From the NCBI GenBank assembly GCA_944321175.1, contig CALUKI010000018.1:1-64000 (forward strand): a DNA stretch of 64,000 nucleotides. Reading direction: 5' to 3'. The notes under the pieces are model-generated. The model ran no database searches and was not told where the DNA came from. It saw nothing but the letters and a program-made list of their open reading frames with translations. Origin of the DNA: an uncultured Alistipes sp. (GTDB lineage: Bacteria > Bacteroidota > Bacteroidia > Bacteroidales > Rikenellaceae). The translations under genes and the position numbers were made by a program. Positions 8,865 to 17,077 of this stretch are shown piece after piece (the first letter of the stretch is position 1; every line of letters begins with the position of its first letter).

Positions 8865-9461
8865 TTACTTTTTGTGTCTCTCCCGCCAGACCCAGGGCGC
8901 CACATTGTCGGGGCGGCTCCAGATTCCGGCCCCCTCCTCCTGAGCGAAACGCACCGAACGGATGTAGCCCAATTCATTGACCGTGTCGTTGCGATACCAT
9001 GCCAGACCGGCGCGCAACATCTGATCGGCAACGTCTTCGTTGTCTCGTGTCGTGACGACGGCATGCTGCACGCCGTCTCTGACCCCGCCTTTGGGCATAA
9101 TCTCCACCCGTCGCTGCAGAATCATGTTGTAGAGATACTTGCGGGCTTCATATCCCTGTGGCTGGTCGCTTTCAGGGGCCTCGATACAATAGATGTGATA
9201 GGTCATCGTGTCGAGGTTGTCGCTGATACCGATGAACGTATCGCCGTCAAGGACATTGGTTACACGCACCGCATAACTCTGCCGGACGATTTCAGGGGCA
9301 TGCGGCCTGTAACTTCTGAGAATCCACAGTCCCAATACCGTCAGGAAACACACGGCGATCGTGGCGATCACGACCCCGTTCCTGATCTTCTGCTTGCGGG
9401 ACTTTTTCCGATGATGCCGGTGATGCCGCCGCTGCTTCGTCGATGAGTTCTGTTCGGCCAT
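8865..9461 (-). CDS. membrane-anchored staphylococcal-nuclease-like (SNase) protein
   Basis: A 198-residue protein: Lys/His/Arg-rich cytoplasmic N-terminus (residues 8-30), one membrane helix (about 32-51, VVIATIAVCFLTVLGLWIL), then an extracytoplasmic OB-fold SNase domain with VTNVLDGDTFIG, YHIYCIEAPESDQ and ADQMLRAGLAW. The PE glutamate is kept, but the arginine normally just after the strand (FRL...) is His here (YHIY), and the second catalytic arginine expected in a YGR-like loop is not evident (RDGVQHAVV). Catalysis may be altered or lost. It ends an operon with nspC and cysteate synthase, 15 bp behind the latter. The start is MAEQNSST at 9461. Confidence 0.78.
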   Translation of the reverse strand: MAEQNSSTKQRRHHRHHRKKSRKQKIRNGVVIATIAVCFLTVLGLWILRSYRPHAPEIVRQSYAVRVTNVLDGDTFIGISDNLDTMTYHIYCIEAPESDQPQGYEARKYLYNMILQRRVEIMPKGGVRDGVQHAVVTTRDNEDVADQMLRAGLAWYRNDTVNELGYIRSVRFAQEEGAGIWSRPDNVAPWVWRERHKK

Positions 9462-9476
9462 ATTGCACAATTTGTT

Positions 9477-10769
9477 TTAATCGAACAGCGCTTCCGCTTT
9501 CGCCGCCACCTCTTCGGGATCGGGCGCGAGCGGGAATACGCAGCTCGGTTTGAGATACCACAATTCCTTGTCCTGCTGGCAGCGCCGTTCGCCGCCGCCG
9601 GTAATGTTGAGCATGACGATCTTGTCGCGCTCCACCAAGCCGTCGGCTACGGCCTTGATCAACGATGCCGTAGCAATGCCGGCGGCCGAATAGATGTCGA
9701 TACCCTCCAGCTCTTCGAAAAGTGCGCGGGCCTTGCGGGCCTGGGCATTCGTTGCCACCAGCACCGTTCCGCCGGTTGCCTTCAATGCATCATACAATCC
9801 TCCTGCCAACGAATAGGGCGGTTTGCGGTTGGAGAGTACTTTGGCGTCGATGATTTCGGCGTCGCGCCGCGCCTTGTCGGCTTCATAGGGCAGCAGTTCG
9901 CGGGAACCGACACGCCATGCGTCGTACATCGGCACGAACGGCGCATTCTGCGAAACGATGAGCTTCATCATTTTCCGGCCGAAACGTCCGTCCTCGTTGA
10001 GCCGCATATTGGCTTCCCATGCCGCAATAGCTCCCGTACCGCTTCCGATGGCCTGGAAATAGTAATCGGGGATCTCTCCGATGGCCGTAGCGGCCGACAG
10101 GACGGTCGTAGCCATTCCGTCGCGCCGTGCAACATTCTTCGCGCCGCCTTCGGCATAGAATTTCGGGGAGCGGAGCGCCAGATTGCTCAACGAGATCGCA
10201 TCGAAATAGTCGCCGCCGCGTTCCGGAGCGATGAGTTTCACGCAAGGGTTGAGCGGGCGGTCGAACCACAAGGCTCCGATGTTGTCCTCGGGTACGGAGA
10301 GCAACAGCCGGATATTGTTGTCGGAGCAGACCTTGGCAAAGGCCCGCGCCGTATTTCCGGCCGATGCGACCACCAATGTCCGGTCGTCGTCCTCTCGAAT
10401 ACGGGCGCAGACGCTGTAAGCCTCCGTCTCCTTGAAGGAGCAGGTCGTCATCCGGGCGCCGATTTCGGGATAATAGCCGTTGAAGGTAATGTAGAGATTC
10501 TTCAGCCCCAGATAATCGGCCAGCCCCCTGCTTTTATAGGTCACAGGGGCGCTCGAACCCTGCAGCATGCGACGGACGGGCAGCCAGTCGCAGAACTTGT
10601 AGAATCCGTAACTGTCGGGGCGCACATCGATCTGACGTGCCGCATAACGGGTGCGGATCATCGACGGCTGCTTGCAGCAGGGATCGTCGAGCATCCAGCC
10701 TTCGTCTTCGAACTGCCGCCCCGTAGCGACACATTCGAGCGTGTAATCTGTCGGTTTGAAATTTTCCAT
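9477..10769 (-). CDS. cysteate synthase (PLP-dependent, threonine-synthase paralogue)
   Basis: Predicted to make L-cysteate from O-phosphoserine and sulfite, the reaction of methanogen cysteate synthase (TIGR03844-type). Diagnostic stretches shared with that family are GFYKFCDWLPVRR, PVTYKSRGLADYLGLKNLYI and the PLP lysine in TCSFKETEA (about Lys113). ASAGNTARAF, QAIGSGTGAIAAWE and the phosphate-binding NITGGGERR also fit the threonine synthase fold. In Alistipes relatives cysteate feeds sulfonolipid (capnine-type) synthesis, so that role is inferred. It sits 25 bp after nspC and before the SNase-like gene. The start at 10769 (MENFKPTDY) is preferred over 10781. A general threonine synthase is less likely given the N-terminal match. 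Confidence 0.82.
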   Translation of the reverse strand: MENFKPTDYTLECVATGRQFEDEGWMLDDPCCKQPSMIRTRYAARQIDVRPDSYGFYKFCDWLPVRRMLQGSSAPVTYKSRGLADYLGLKNLYITFNGYYPEIGARMTTCSFKETEAYSVCARIREDDDRTLVVASAGNTARAFAKVCSDNNIRLLLSVPEDNIGALWFDRPLNPCVKLIAPERGGDYFDAISLSNLALRSPKFYAEGGAKNVARRDGMATTVLSAATAIGEIPDYYFQAIGSGTGAIAAWEANMRLNEDGRFGRKMMKLIVSQNAPFVPMYDAWRVGSRELLPYEADKARRDAEIIDAKVLSNRKPPYSLAGGLYDALKATGGTVLVATNAQARKARALFEELEGIDIYSAAGIATASLIKAVADGLVERDKIVMLNITGGGERRCQQDKELWYLKPSCVFPLAPDPEEVAAKAEALFD

Positions 10770-10794
10770 GTATATTTTCAAGTTTCTTCGTTGC

Positions 10795-11934
10795 TCAGGA
10801 CATGCGCGATTTGAAATCCTCGTATCCGAATCTGCGGACGATCCGCAGTCCGCCCGTTTTGTCGGCGATTGCGATGGCGGGATGCGCCACGCCGTTGAAC
10901 ATCGTCGTTTTGACCATCGTGTAATGGATCATGTCCTCGAATACGATCCGGTCTCCGACCGCCGGTTCGCGATCGAACGCCCAGTCGCCGCAATAATCGC
11001 CCGCCAGACAACTGTTTCCGCCCATACGCCAGCGCTTTTCACCGGGCAGCGGGTCGTGCGCGCCGACGATTGCCGGTTTGTAGGGCATTTCGAGACAATC
11101 GGGCATGTGGCAAGCGAACGACACGTCAAGCATGGCCGTATGGACGCCGTTGTTTTCAACAATATCCTCGATGGTCGAAACCAGACAGCCCGTCCGCCAT
11201 GTAAAGGCGCTGCCGGGTTCGAGAATCAGCCGCAGATGCGGATGCCGTGCATGGAATCCGTCCAACAGCGCGATCAGTTCGCCGCAATCGTAATCGGCAT
11301 GGGTCATCAGGTGCCCGCCGCCCATATTGAGCCATGCGACGCGGTCGAGCCACATGCCGAAATTCGTTTCGAGGGCTTCGAGCGCCCGCCGCAGGTGTTC
11401 GGGGCGGGATTCGCACAGCACATGGAAATGCAGCCCTTCGATTCCCTGCGGGAGCCCGCCTGCCCTCTTCAGCGCGGCGGCCGTAACACCCAACCGCGAG
11501 CCGGCCACGCAGGGATTGTAGAGGTCGGTCTCGACCGGCGAATACTGCGGATTGACCCGCAACCCGCAGGAGATGCCTCTCTTCATGGCCTTGCTGCCGA
11601 AGCGTTCGAACTGATTCAGCGAGTTGAAGGTGACATGGCTGCTGCAATCGAGGATCTCGTCGATATCCGAATCGGTATATACCGGAGCATAGGTATGGGC
11701 GGGTTGGCCGAACTCTTCGTACACCAGCCGTGCTTCGGCGGCCGAACTTGCCGTTGCGCCGTCGCTGTGGCGCGCCAGTTCGGGAAAGATACTCCACATG
11801 GCGCAGGCTTTCAGCGCGACGATTACCTCCACGGGAGCATCGCGCCGCACACGGTCGATGACGGCGAGATTCCGAGCCAGCAACTGTTCGTCAAGAAGAA
11901 AACAGGGCGAAGGGAGACGGTTGAAATCGATCAT
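10795..11934 (-). CDS. nspC: carboxynorspermidine/carboxyspermidine decarboxylase
   Basis: PLP enzyme of the alanine-racemase/ODC fold that decarboxylates carboxy(nor)spermidine, the last step of the bacterial carboxyspermidine route. The PLP lysine is in IVALKACAMW (about Lys42). The conserved HFHVLCES, NMGGGHLMTH, ILEPGSAF and C-terminal GGNSCLAGDYCGDW (active-site Cys) with GDRIVFEDMIHYTMVKTT are typical. Full length at 379 residues. Its partner dehydrogenase lies 38 kb away at 49244-50434. First gene of a minus-strand operon with cysteate synthase and the SNase-like protein. Confidence 0.92.
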   Translation of the reverse strand: MIDFNRLPSPCFLLDEQLLARNLAVIDRVRRDAPVEVIVALKACAMWSIFPELARHSDGATASSAAEARLVYEEFGQPAHTYAPVYTDSDIDEILDCSSHVTFNSLNQFERFGSKAMKRGISCGLRVNPQYSPVETDLYNPCVAGSRLGVTAAALKRAGGLPQGIEGLHFHVLCESRPEHLRRALEALETNFGMWLDRVAWLNMGGGHLMTHADYDCGELIALLDGFHARHPHLRLILEPGSAFTWRTGCLVSTIEDIVENNGVHTAMLDVSFACHMPDCLEMPYKPAIVGAHDPLPGEKRWRMGGNSCLAGDYCGDWAFDREPAVGDRIVFEDMIHYTMVKTTMFNGVAHPAIAIADKTGGLRIVRRFGYEDFKSRMS

Positions 11935-11959
11935 TCGGCATTTTCGGATATAAGTTCCG

Positions 11960-11967
11960 CAAATATA
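11960..11967 (-). promoter_or_regulatory. -7 box TATATTTG for the nspC operon
   Basis: Perfect TAnnTTTG on the minus strand, 25 bp upstream of the nspC ATG. Confidence 0.6.
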
Positions 11968-12178
11968 CGGATAATAGCCGGAGCGAGACTAAGTATAAAT
12001 ACCTATTCCTTCGCATGAAACGAGATTGCTGCGGCAAAACGAATCCGGCCCGTTGCCCCTGCGGATCAGACCGATACGAAGCGGAGGCATACGGGTGTCG
12101 TCCTGCGGCAGCCGGCACGGGGATGCGCGGCGGCCCGGACGATGCCGCCGGCGACCGTCCCTTTCGACGGAGGCGGGA

Positions 12179-12209
12179 TTGGAAATCTCGAAAAAACGGG
12201 CTATATTTG
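12179..12209 (+). promoter_or_regulatory. promoter of the CPA2 antiporter (-33 TTG, -7 TATATTTG)
   Basis: TTG (12179-12181), 20-bp spacer, TATATTTG (12202-12209), 25 bp before the ATG at 12235. Confidence 0.7.
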
Positions 12210-12234
12210 CATTCGTTACCAATTGTGACCGACC

Positions 12235-14301
12235 ATGCAGATTCTTTCCGCATTAGATTTTACACTGCCTTTGACCGATCCGGTATTGAAGTACCTGCTC
12301 ATTCTGCTTGTCATCCTCGGTGCGCCGCTGCTGTTGAACAAGATACGGGTGCCGCCGCTGCTGGGGCTCATCATCGCCGGCGCCGTCATCGGGCCGCACG
12401 GATTCAACCTCATATTGCGGGACAGCGGGATCACCCTTTCCGGAACGGCGGGGCTGCTGTACATCATGTTCCTTGCGGGACTGGAGATCGACATGGGGGA
12501 TTTCAAGCGCAACAGTCTGCGCAGTCTCACCTTCGGACTCTACACCTTCTGCGTGCCGATGGCGATGGGCATATTGGCGGGTTATTATCTGCTGGGCTTT
12601 TCATGGCTCACGTCGGTGCTGCTTGCCAGCATGCTCGCGTCGCATACGCTCATCGCCTACCCGATCATCAGCCGTTTGGGTATCAGCCGGAACAAGGCCG
12701 TCAGCATAACCGTCGGCGGCACGATGATTACCGACACGCTGGCGCTGCTGGTACTGACCGTCGTCGTGGCATTCGCGACCGGCAACGCCGACGACATGTT
12801 CTGGGTGCGGCTGGGACTCTCCGTCATTCTGTTCACGCTCATCGTATTGCTGGGATTTCCTTTCATTGCCCGCTGGTTCTTCAAACGGGTGCACGACAGC
12901 ATCTCCCAATATATCTTCGTGCTGGCAATGGTCTTCCTGGGCGCGTTTCTTGCACAGGCCGCAGGTCTGGAAGCCATCATCGGGGCGTTCTTGGTGGGAT
13001 TGACCCTCAATCGGCTGATTCCCTCCACGTCGCCGCTCATGAACCGCGTAGAGTTCGTGGGCAATGCGATTTTCATCCCCTTCTTTTTGTTGAGTGTCGG
13101 CATGCTGATCGACTATCGGGCCTTTTTCACCAGTTTCGAGACGATCAAGGTCGGAGCCGTGATGATTGTCGTCGCCACCGCCGCCAAGTATATTGCGGCA
13201 TGGCTGACGCAAAAGACGTTCCGCATGTCGGTCGATCAGCGGCGCGTGATTTTCGGACTGAGCAACGCACAGGCGGCAGCCACGTTGGCGGCGGTAATCG
13301 TAGGCTACAATGTCATTCTGGGCACGGACGCCAACGGCGAACCGATCCGCCTGTTGAACGAGAGCGTACTCAACGGTACGATTCTGATGATTCTGGTTAC
13401 CTGTACGATGGCGTCGTTTTCGGCCCAGAAAGGGGCGCACAACCTCGCCATGCAGGAGGCTGCCGAGCCCGAACCGCAAAGTTTCGACGGCAGTCAGATC
13501 CTCATCCCCGTCTGCAATGAAGCCAACGTCGAGGAGCTGGTCAATTTGGGGCTTGCAATCAAATCGAAACGGCAGTCGGAAGGACTCTGCATTCTTTCTG
13601 TTATCGAAAACCGCGCTTCGGACGGCACGGCGCACAAACGTTCGCGACGGCTGCTGCATACGGCTGTCGAGACCGCCGCAGCCACCGACACGCGCGTACA
13701 GGAGCTGCTGCGGTACGACCTGAATCCGGCCAATGCCATTTCGGGCGTGATCCGCGAATGCGGCATTACGGACATCATCCTGGGGATGCACGAGCAGAAG
13801 GAACTCATGTCCGGAATCCTGGGCCGCGTAACGGAAGGAGTCGTTTCGGATAACAGCGCCAATATATTCATATACAAGTCGGTACAGCCTATATCCACCG
13901 TCAAGCGGCATTTGATCGTCATGCCTCCGCAAGCGGAAAAGGAGGCGGGGTTTTCGAGTACGCTCGACCGGTTGGTCAATGTTGTGAAGAATACGGGCGC
14001 CAAATCGATATTCTACGGTTTGCCTGCCACGCTCGATCCGATCCGCGAACGTTTTGCCCGGACGTCGAACGATATCGGATATGTACATTTCGGGAATTGG
14101 GAGGATTTTCTGATCGTATCGCGCGACATACGTCCCGACGATGCGTTGTGGGTATGGATGAGCCGTAAAAACGGCGTGTCGTACGATTCGGCGATGACCC
14201 GCATCTCGCGTTACCGGAACCAATATTTCCAGGGGCACAATTTTGTGCTGATCTATCCTTTGCAGGCCGGTACGGACGACGGATCCCTCTATCTTACATA
14301 G
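12235..14301 (+). CDS. cation:proton antiporter, CPA2 family, with C-terminal USP-like region
   Basis: A 688-residue inner-membrane monovalent cation/proton exchanger. Residues about 15-400 hold some 12 membrane helices, including RVPPLLGLIIAGAVIGPHG, FLAGLEIDM, the discontinuous-helix region SHTLIAYPII and GLEAIIGAFLVGLTLNRLIP. These match the Na+/H+ exchanger (KefB/NapA-like) core. From about residue 420 a soluble domain (ILIPVCNEANVEELVNLGLAI, ENRASDG) looks like a universal-stress-protein tandem. Ion specificity (Na+ or K+) is not resolvable. It is monocistronic with its own promoter and a downstream hairpin at 14324-14356. Confidence 0.9.
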   Translation: MQILSALDFTLPLTDPVLKYLLILLVILGAPLLLNKIRVPPLLGLIIAGAVIGPHGFNLILRDSGITLSGTAGLLYIMFLAGLEIDMGDFKRNSLRSLTFGLYTFCVPMAMGILAGYYLLGFSWLTSVLLASMLASHTLIAYPIISRLGISRNKAVSITVGGTMITDTLALLVLTVVVAFATGNADDMFWVRLGLSVILFTLIVLLGFPFIARWFFKRVHDSISQYIFVLAMVFLGAFLAQAAGLEAIIGAFLVGLTLNRLIPSTSPLMNRVEFVGNAIFIPFFLLSVGMLIDYRAFFTSFETIKVGAVMIVVATAAKYIAAWLTQKTFRMSVDQRRVIFGLSNAQAAATLAAVIVGYNVILGTDANGEPIRLLNESVLNGTILMILVTCTMASFSAQKGAHNLAMQEAAEPEPQSFDGSQILIPVCNEANVEELVNLGLAIKSKRQSEGLCILSVIENRASDGTAHKRSRRLLHTAVETAAATDTRVQELLRYDLNPANAISGVIRECGITDIILGMHEQKELMSGILGRVTEGVVSDNSANIFIYKSVQPISTVKRHLIVMPPQAEKEAGFSSTLDRLVNVVKNTGAKSIFYGLPATLDPIRERFARTSNDIGYVHFGNWEDFLIVSRDIRPDDALWVWMSRKNGVSYDSAMTRISRYRNQYFQGHNFVLIYPLQAGTDDGSLYLT

Positions 14302-14323
14302 GGGCTTTCCGCCGCTCTTCGCC

Positions 14324-14356
14324 GCCGATACCGCGAAGGGGGACTGCGGTATCGGC
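14324..14356. terminator. hairpin between antiporter and convergent peptidase gene
   Basis: GCCGATACCGC (14324-14334) and GCGGTATCGGC (14346-14356) form an 11-bp perfect stem. T-tract is poor. Confidence 0.55.
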
Positions 14357-14462
14357 CGGCGACGGACCGGCTCCGCAGGATGCGGCAGGGGCACAGGGTG
14401 AGAAAGCGGAAGAAAAGAAGGCGCGTATAATCAAGGATCGAATTAAAAGACAGATCGGCATA

Positions 14463-15623
14463 TCACCTCAATTCAACAATCTCTTCATTCCATTCGGTCA
14501 GTTTTTCCACACCGTTTTCCGTGACCAGATAGGTATTTTCGATGCCGACGGCTCCGACGCCGGCCACAACGAACTTCGGCTCGAAAGCAAAGGTCATTCC
14601 GGCCTGCAGCACCTCTTGTGAGCGAGGGGTAAATACGGGAGCTTCATTGATGTCGAGACCGACACCGTGTCCGGTAAATTTGGACTGAAAGCGCGTTCCC
14701 ATGAAACAATCCTCCAAACCGGCGCGACGGGCCGCGGCAAGCGCGTCGGCATAGAGATCGGCACAGGCGGCGCCCGGTCGTGCCGCAGCCTCCATGCGGG
14801 CTTCGATTTCGAGTGCGGTCCGATGGGCGCGACGGGCCTTCTCCGGCAGTTTCCCGACAGCATACACGCGGGTCATGTCGCTCAGATAGGCCGTATAGTT
14901 TCCGGCCATGTCGGCCATTACGGCCATCCCCTCTTCCAGCCGCGTGCCGTTTGCGCCGAGCGGCACCGAAGGATGCAGGCCTCCGCCGCCCAGCGCGAAA
15001 TCGTATGGCGCAGGAGTTCCGGCATTGTCTCCGGCAAGCAGGCTTCCCATGAAAATCTCCAGATCGGCACCGCAGGTATGGAAATAACCCAACGAGCCGA
15101 GTTTCCGCATGCGGTATTCGATTTCGATCTGCAGATCGATGTCGGTCATTCCTTTGCGGTAGCATTGCGGAATGAGTGCGCAGAGTTCGATCTGTCGCTG
15201 TGCCGACAGGCGCATCTGACCGATCTCCCAAGGGGTTTTGATCATCCGCAGCCGACTCAACGGCTGTGAAGCGTCGGCGGTCTGCGCACCATGGAAGATC
15301 CGCTGCAGCCGCACGAATTCCGCGTAAGTCAGTTGTGCGGATTCGAGCATCAGCACGCGCGGTTGCGGAAGTCCGAGTCGGAAGAGCCATTCAGGAAGTT
15401 GTTCGGGTTTGCGGATCGTATGGCACTCCGCGACGACGGGCATCGGCGGCCGTTTGACAAAACAGTGCGGCCGACCCTCGGACGGAAGATAGAAATAGCC
15501 GTTGAACAGGGTTCCGGTCAGATAATAGAGGTTGCGGTTCGACGCGACAAGACAACCGTCCGCCCCGCTTTGCTGCATGGCCTGTTGCAGCCGCAGCCAC
15601 TTTTCGTTGAGTTCGTTGGTCAT
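14463..15623 (-). CDS. aminopeptidase P-family (Xaa-Pro) metallopeptidase
   Basis: Cytoplasmic M24B peptidase releasing N-terminal residues before proline. The start at 15623 (MTNELNEKWLRLQQAM) fits the creatinase-like N-terminal domain; an upstream in-frame extension covers the tRNA-Met region and is rejected. The pita-bread domain carries the dinuclear metal ligands: Asp in VMADMAGNY, Asp in YLSDMTRVY, His in TGHGVGLDINEAP, Glu in AFEPKFVV and Glu in GIENTYLV. Length 386 residues, normal for the short Bacteroidota form. Monocistronic. Confidence 0.88.
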   Translation of the reverse strand: MTNELNEKWLRLQQAMQQSGADGCLVASNRNLYYLTGTLFNGYFYLPSEGRPHCFVKRPPMPVVAECHTIRKPEQLPEWLFRLGLPQPRVLMLESAQLTYAEFVRLQRIFHGAQTADASQPLSRLRMIKTPWEIGQMRLSAQRQIELCALIPQCYRKGMTDIDLQIEIEYRMRKLGSLGYFHTCGADLEIFMGSLLAGDNAGTPAPYDFALGGGGLHPSVPLGANGTRLEEGMAVMADMAGNYTAYLSDMTRVYAVGKLPEKARRAHRTALEIEARMEAAARPGAACADLYADALAAARRAGLEDCFMGTRFQSKFTGHGVGLDINEAPVFTPRSQEVLQAGMTFAFEPKFVVAGVGAVGIENTYLVTENGVEKLTEWNEEIVELR

Positions 15624-15767
15624 GGGTCGAGGAAACAGGTGCGCAAAAATAGCGATTCTGCGCGAGAGGTGCAAATATCCGGAATCGGAAGGGGCAGGAA
15701 TCCGTCCCGACAAAACGGCGGGTAGAATAAGCCGCCAAACAGCCGCCGGAAATCCGCCGTGAACGCC

Positions 15768-15808
15768 GAAAACAAAAACAGGCAACGTGTATATCAACAC
15801 ATTGCCTG
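15768..15808 (-). terminator. rho-independent terminator of tRNA-Met
   Basis: CAGGCAA-c-GTGT pairs with ACAC-a-TTGCCTG (15779-15808), followed on the minus strand by a T-rich run (15768-15778). It begins 11 bp past the tRNA. Confidence 0.75.
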
Positions 15809-15818
15809 ACACTTGCCG

Positions 15819-15892
15819 TAGCGAGAGAGAGACTTGAACTCTCGACCTCATGATTATGAATCATGCGCTCTAACCAGCTGAGCTATCTCGCC
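15819..15892 (-). tRNA. tRNA-Met (CAT), elongator-type
   Basis: Acceptor GGCGAGA/TCTCGCT with G-U at position 1-72, anticodon arm CATGA-TTCATAA-TCATG (anticodon CAT), T arm GAGAG-TTCAAGT-CTCTC, discriminator A, no encoded CCA. It lacks the three-GC-pair anticodon stem of initiators. A lysidine-modified tRNA-Ile2 cannot be formally excluded. Confidence 0.88.
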
Positions 15893-15922
15893 ATCATCTT
15901 GCCATCACATGGAAAGCGAGTG

Positions 15923-15952
15923 CAAAGGTAACGGTTTTTTTCTTTTGCGCAA
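15923..15952 (-). promoter_or_regulatory. tRNA-Met promoter (-33 TTG, -7 TACCTTTG)
   Basis: Minus-strand TTG (15950-15952), 19-bp spacer, TACCTTTG (15923-15930), about 30 bp upstream of the tRNA 5' end. Confidence 0.8.
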
Positions 15953-16039
15953 AAGTTTTCTTTGTTTTTTTCGCTGCGGGGAGCACCGGCAGGCTCTGGC
16001 ACCGATTTTGTCCCGCTCCGGTTAAACCTTCAATCCGTT

Positions 16040-16717
16040 ATGAATCTGGACAAAACACATCCTTTCCGCCCTTTGTCTCTTGATCTGATCACGTTGATTG
16101 CCGGCGGGATGCTGCTTGTCGCATTATCATGGGAGATCCTGACGGGCGACAACAGCCATTTTTCACAAGCCTATTTGTGGCTGCAATTCGGCGTATGCAT
16201 CGTCTTTCTGACCGATTTTTTCATCCGCATGTGTCATAACGGGCATAAAACGCGATTCCTGCTGCGTAACATTCTCTTTCTGATAATCTCAATTCCCTGC
16301 CTCAATCTGATCGACTGGCTGGGAATCGAACCGCCCCGTGCATGGGGCATGCTTATCGGGCTGATGCCGATGGCACGGGCTTTTCTGGCGCTGTATATTA
16401 TCGTTGCATGGCTGGCTGTCAACCGTTTCAACAGGTTGCTGACCGCCTATGCTTTCTCGGTAGTGGTCTTCACCTACCTCTCGGCATTGGTCTTTTACGA
16501 CTATGAGATACATGTCAATTCCCATCTCGACAGCTTCGGCGATGCGTTGTGGTGGGCATGGATGAATGTTACGACGGTCGGGGCCTCGATCTTTCCCGTT
16601 ACGGCCGTCGGCAAAATCGTCTGTGTCCTGCTGCCTGTCGTGGGGATGATCTTCTTCCCGATCTTCACGGTCTACATTTCGCAGTATTACAAAAGGGAGG
16701 AAAAACAGCAGCGCTGA
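16040..16717 (+). CDS. potassium-channel-like membrane protein with non-canonical filter
   Basis: A 225-residue protein with about six hydrophobic segments, arranged like a small voltage-gated-type K+ channel (four N-terminal helices, then pore). The pore region reads WWAWMNVTTVGASIFPVTAVGKIV, then a last helix ending FTVYISQYYKREEK. A canonical filter would be TVGYG; here it is TVGAS, so the GYG signature is missing although TTVG is kept. Related Bacteroidota proteins are annotated as ion transporters. The start at 16040 (MNLDKTHPF) is preferred; an earlier in-frame ATG overlaps non-family sequence. Conductance and selectivity are unknown. Confidence 0.75.
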   Translation: MNLDKTHPFRPLSLDLITLIAGGMLLVALSWEILTGDNSHFSQAYLWLQFGVCIVFLTDFFIRMCHNGHKTRFLLRNILFLIISIPCLNLIDWLGIEPPRAWGMLIGLMPMARAFLALYIIVAWLAVNRFNRLLTAYAFSVVVFTYLSALVFYDYEIHVNSHLDSFGDALWWAWMNVTTVGASIFPVTAVGKIVCVLLPVVGMIFFPIFTVYISQYYKREEKQQR

Positions 16718-17077
16718 AAGGCACGGTCTTCGGCTTCGCAGCGGCCGCGACACCGAGGAAGAGAACCCCGCAACGGAAGCGCTGCTTCTCCCCTGCACGG
16801 GAAGAGATTTCCGGATAATCCTCGTTCGGCGAGGCCGGATCCGCGACGGCCTCGGCCGACAATGGCATCGGGGGAAATTGAGCGATTTTCGCCGGATTAC
16901 ATTTCCGTCTCCTGTTCCGGCGCAGTCCGATTCAAGAATCAGGTTTCATTTTCTCACGCCGCTTTCCAAAATGCAAGGTTTTGCAGTTGGCGTTTTGACC
17001 CGATATTGAAAAAACTGTTTGTATTTGTCTCCCTTCCTGATTTTGCGTATCTTTGTTAAACATTCTGCTGACCTGCC
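16718..17077. other. intergenic region before the S15-type hydrolase
   Basis: No convincing gene. The only clear signal is the promoter at 17024-17055. Confidence 0.5.
17024..17055 (+). promoter_or_regulatory. promoter (-33 TTTG, -7 TATCTTTG)
   Basis: TTTG (17024-17027), 20-bp spacer, TATCTTTG (17048-17055), 22 bp before the ATG at 17078. Confidence 0.8.

Noticed and set aside
12015-13520. 501-codon frame overlapping the CPA2 antiporter
   Set aside because: Out-of-frame shadow; the antiporter frame has clear membrane helices and motifs.
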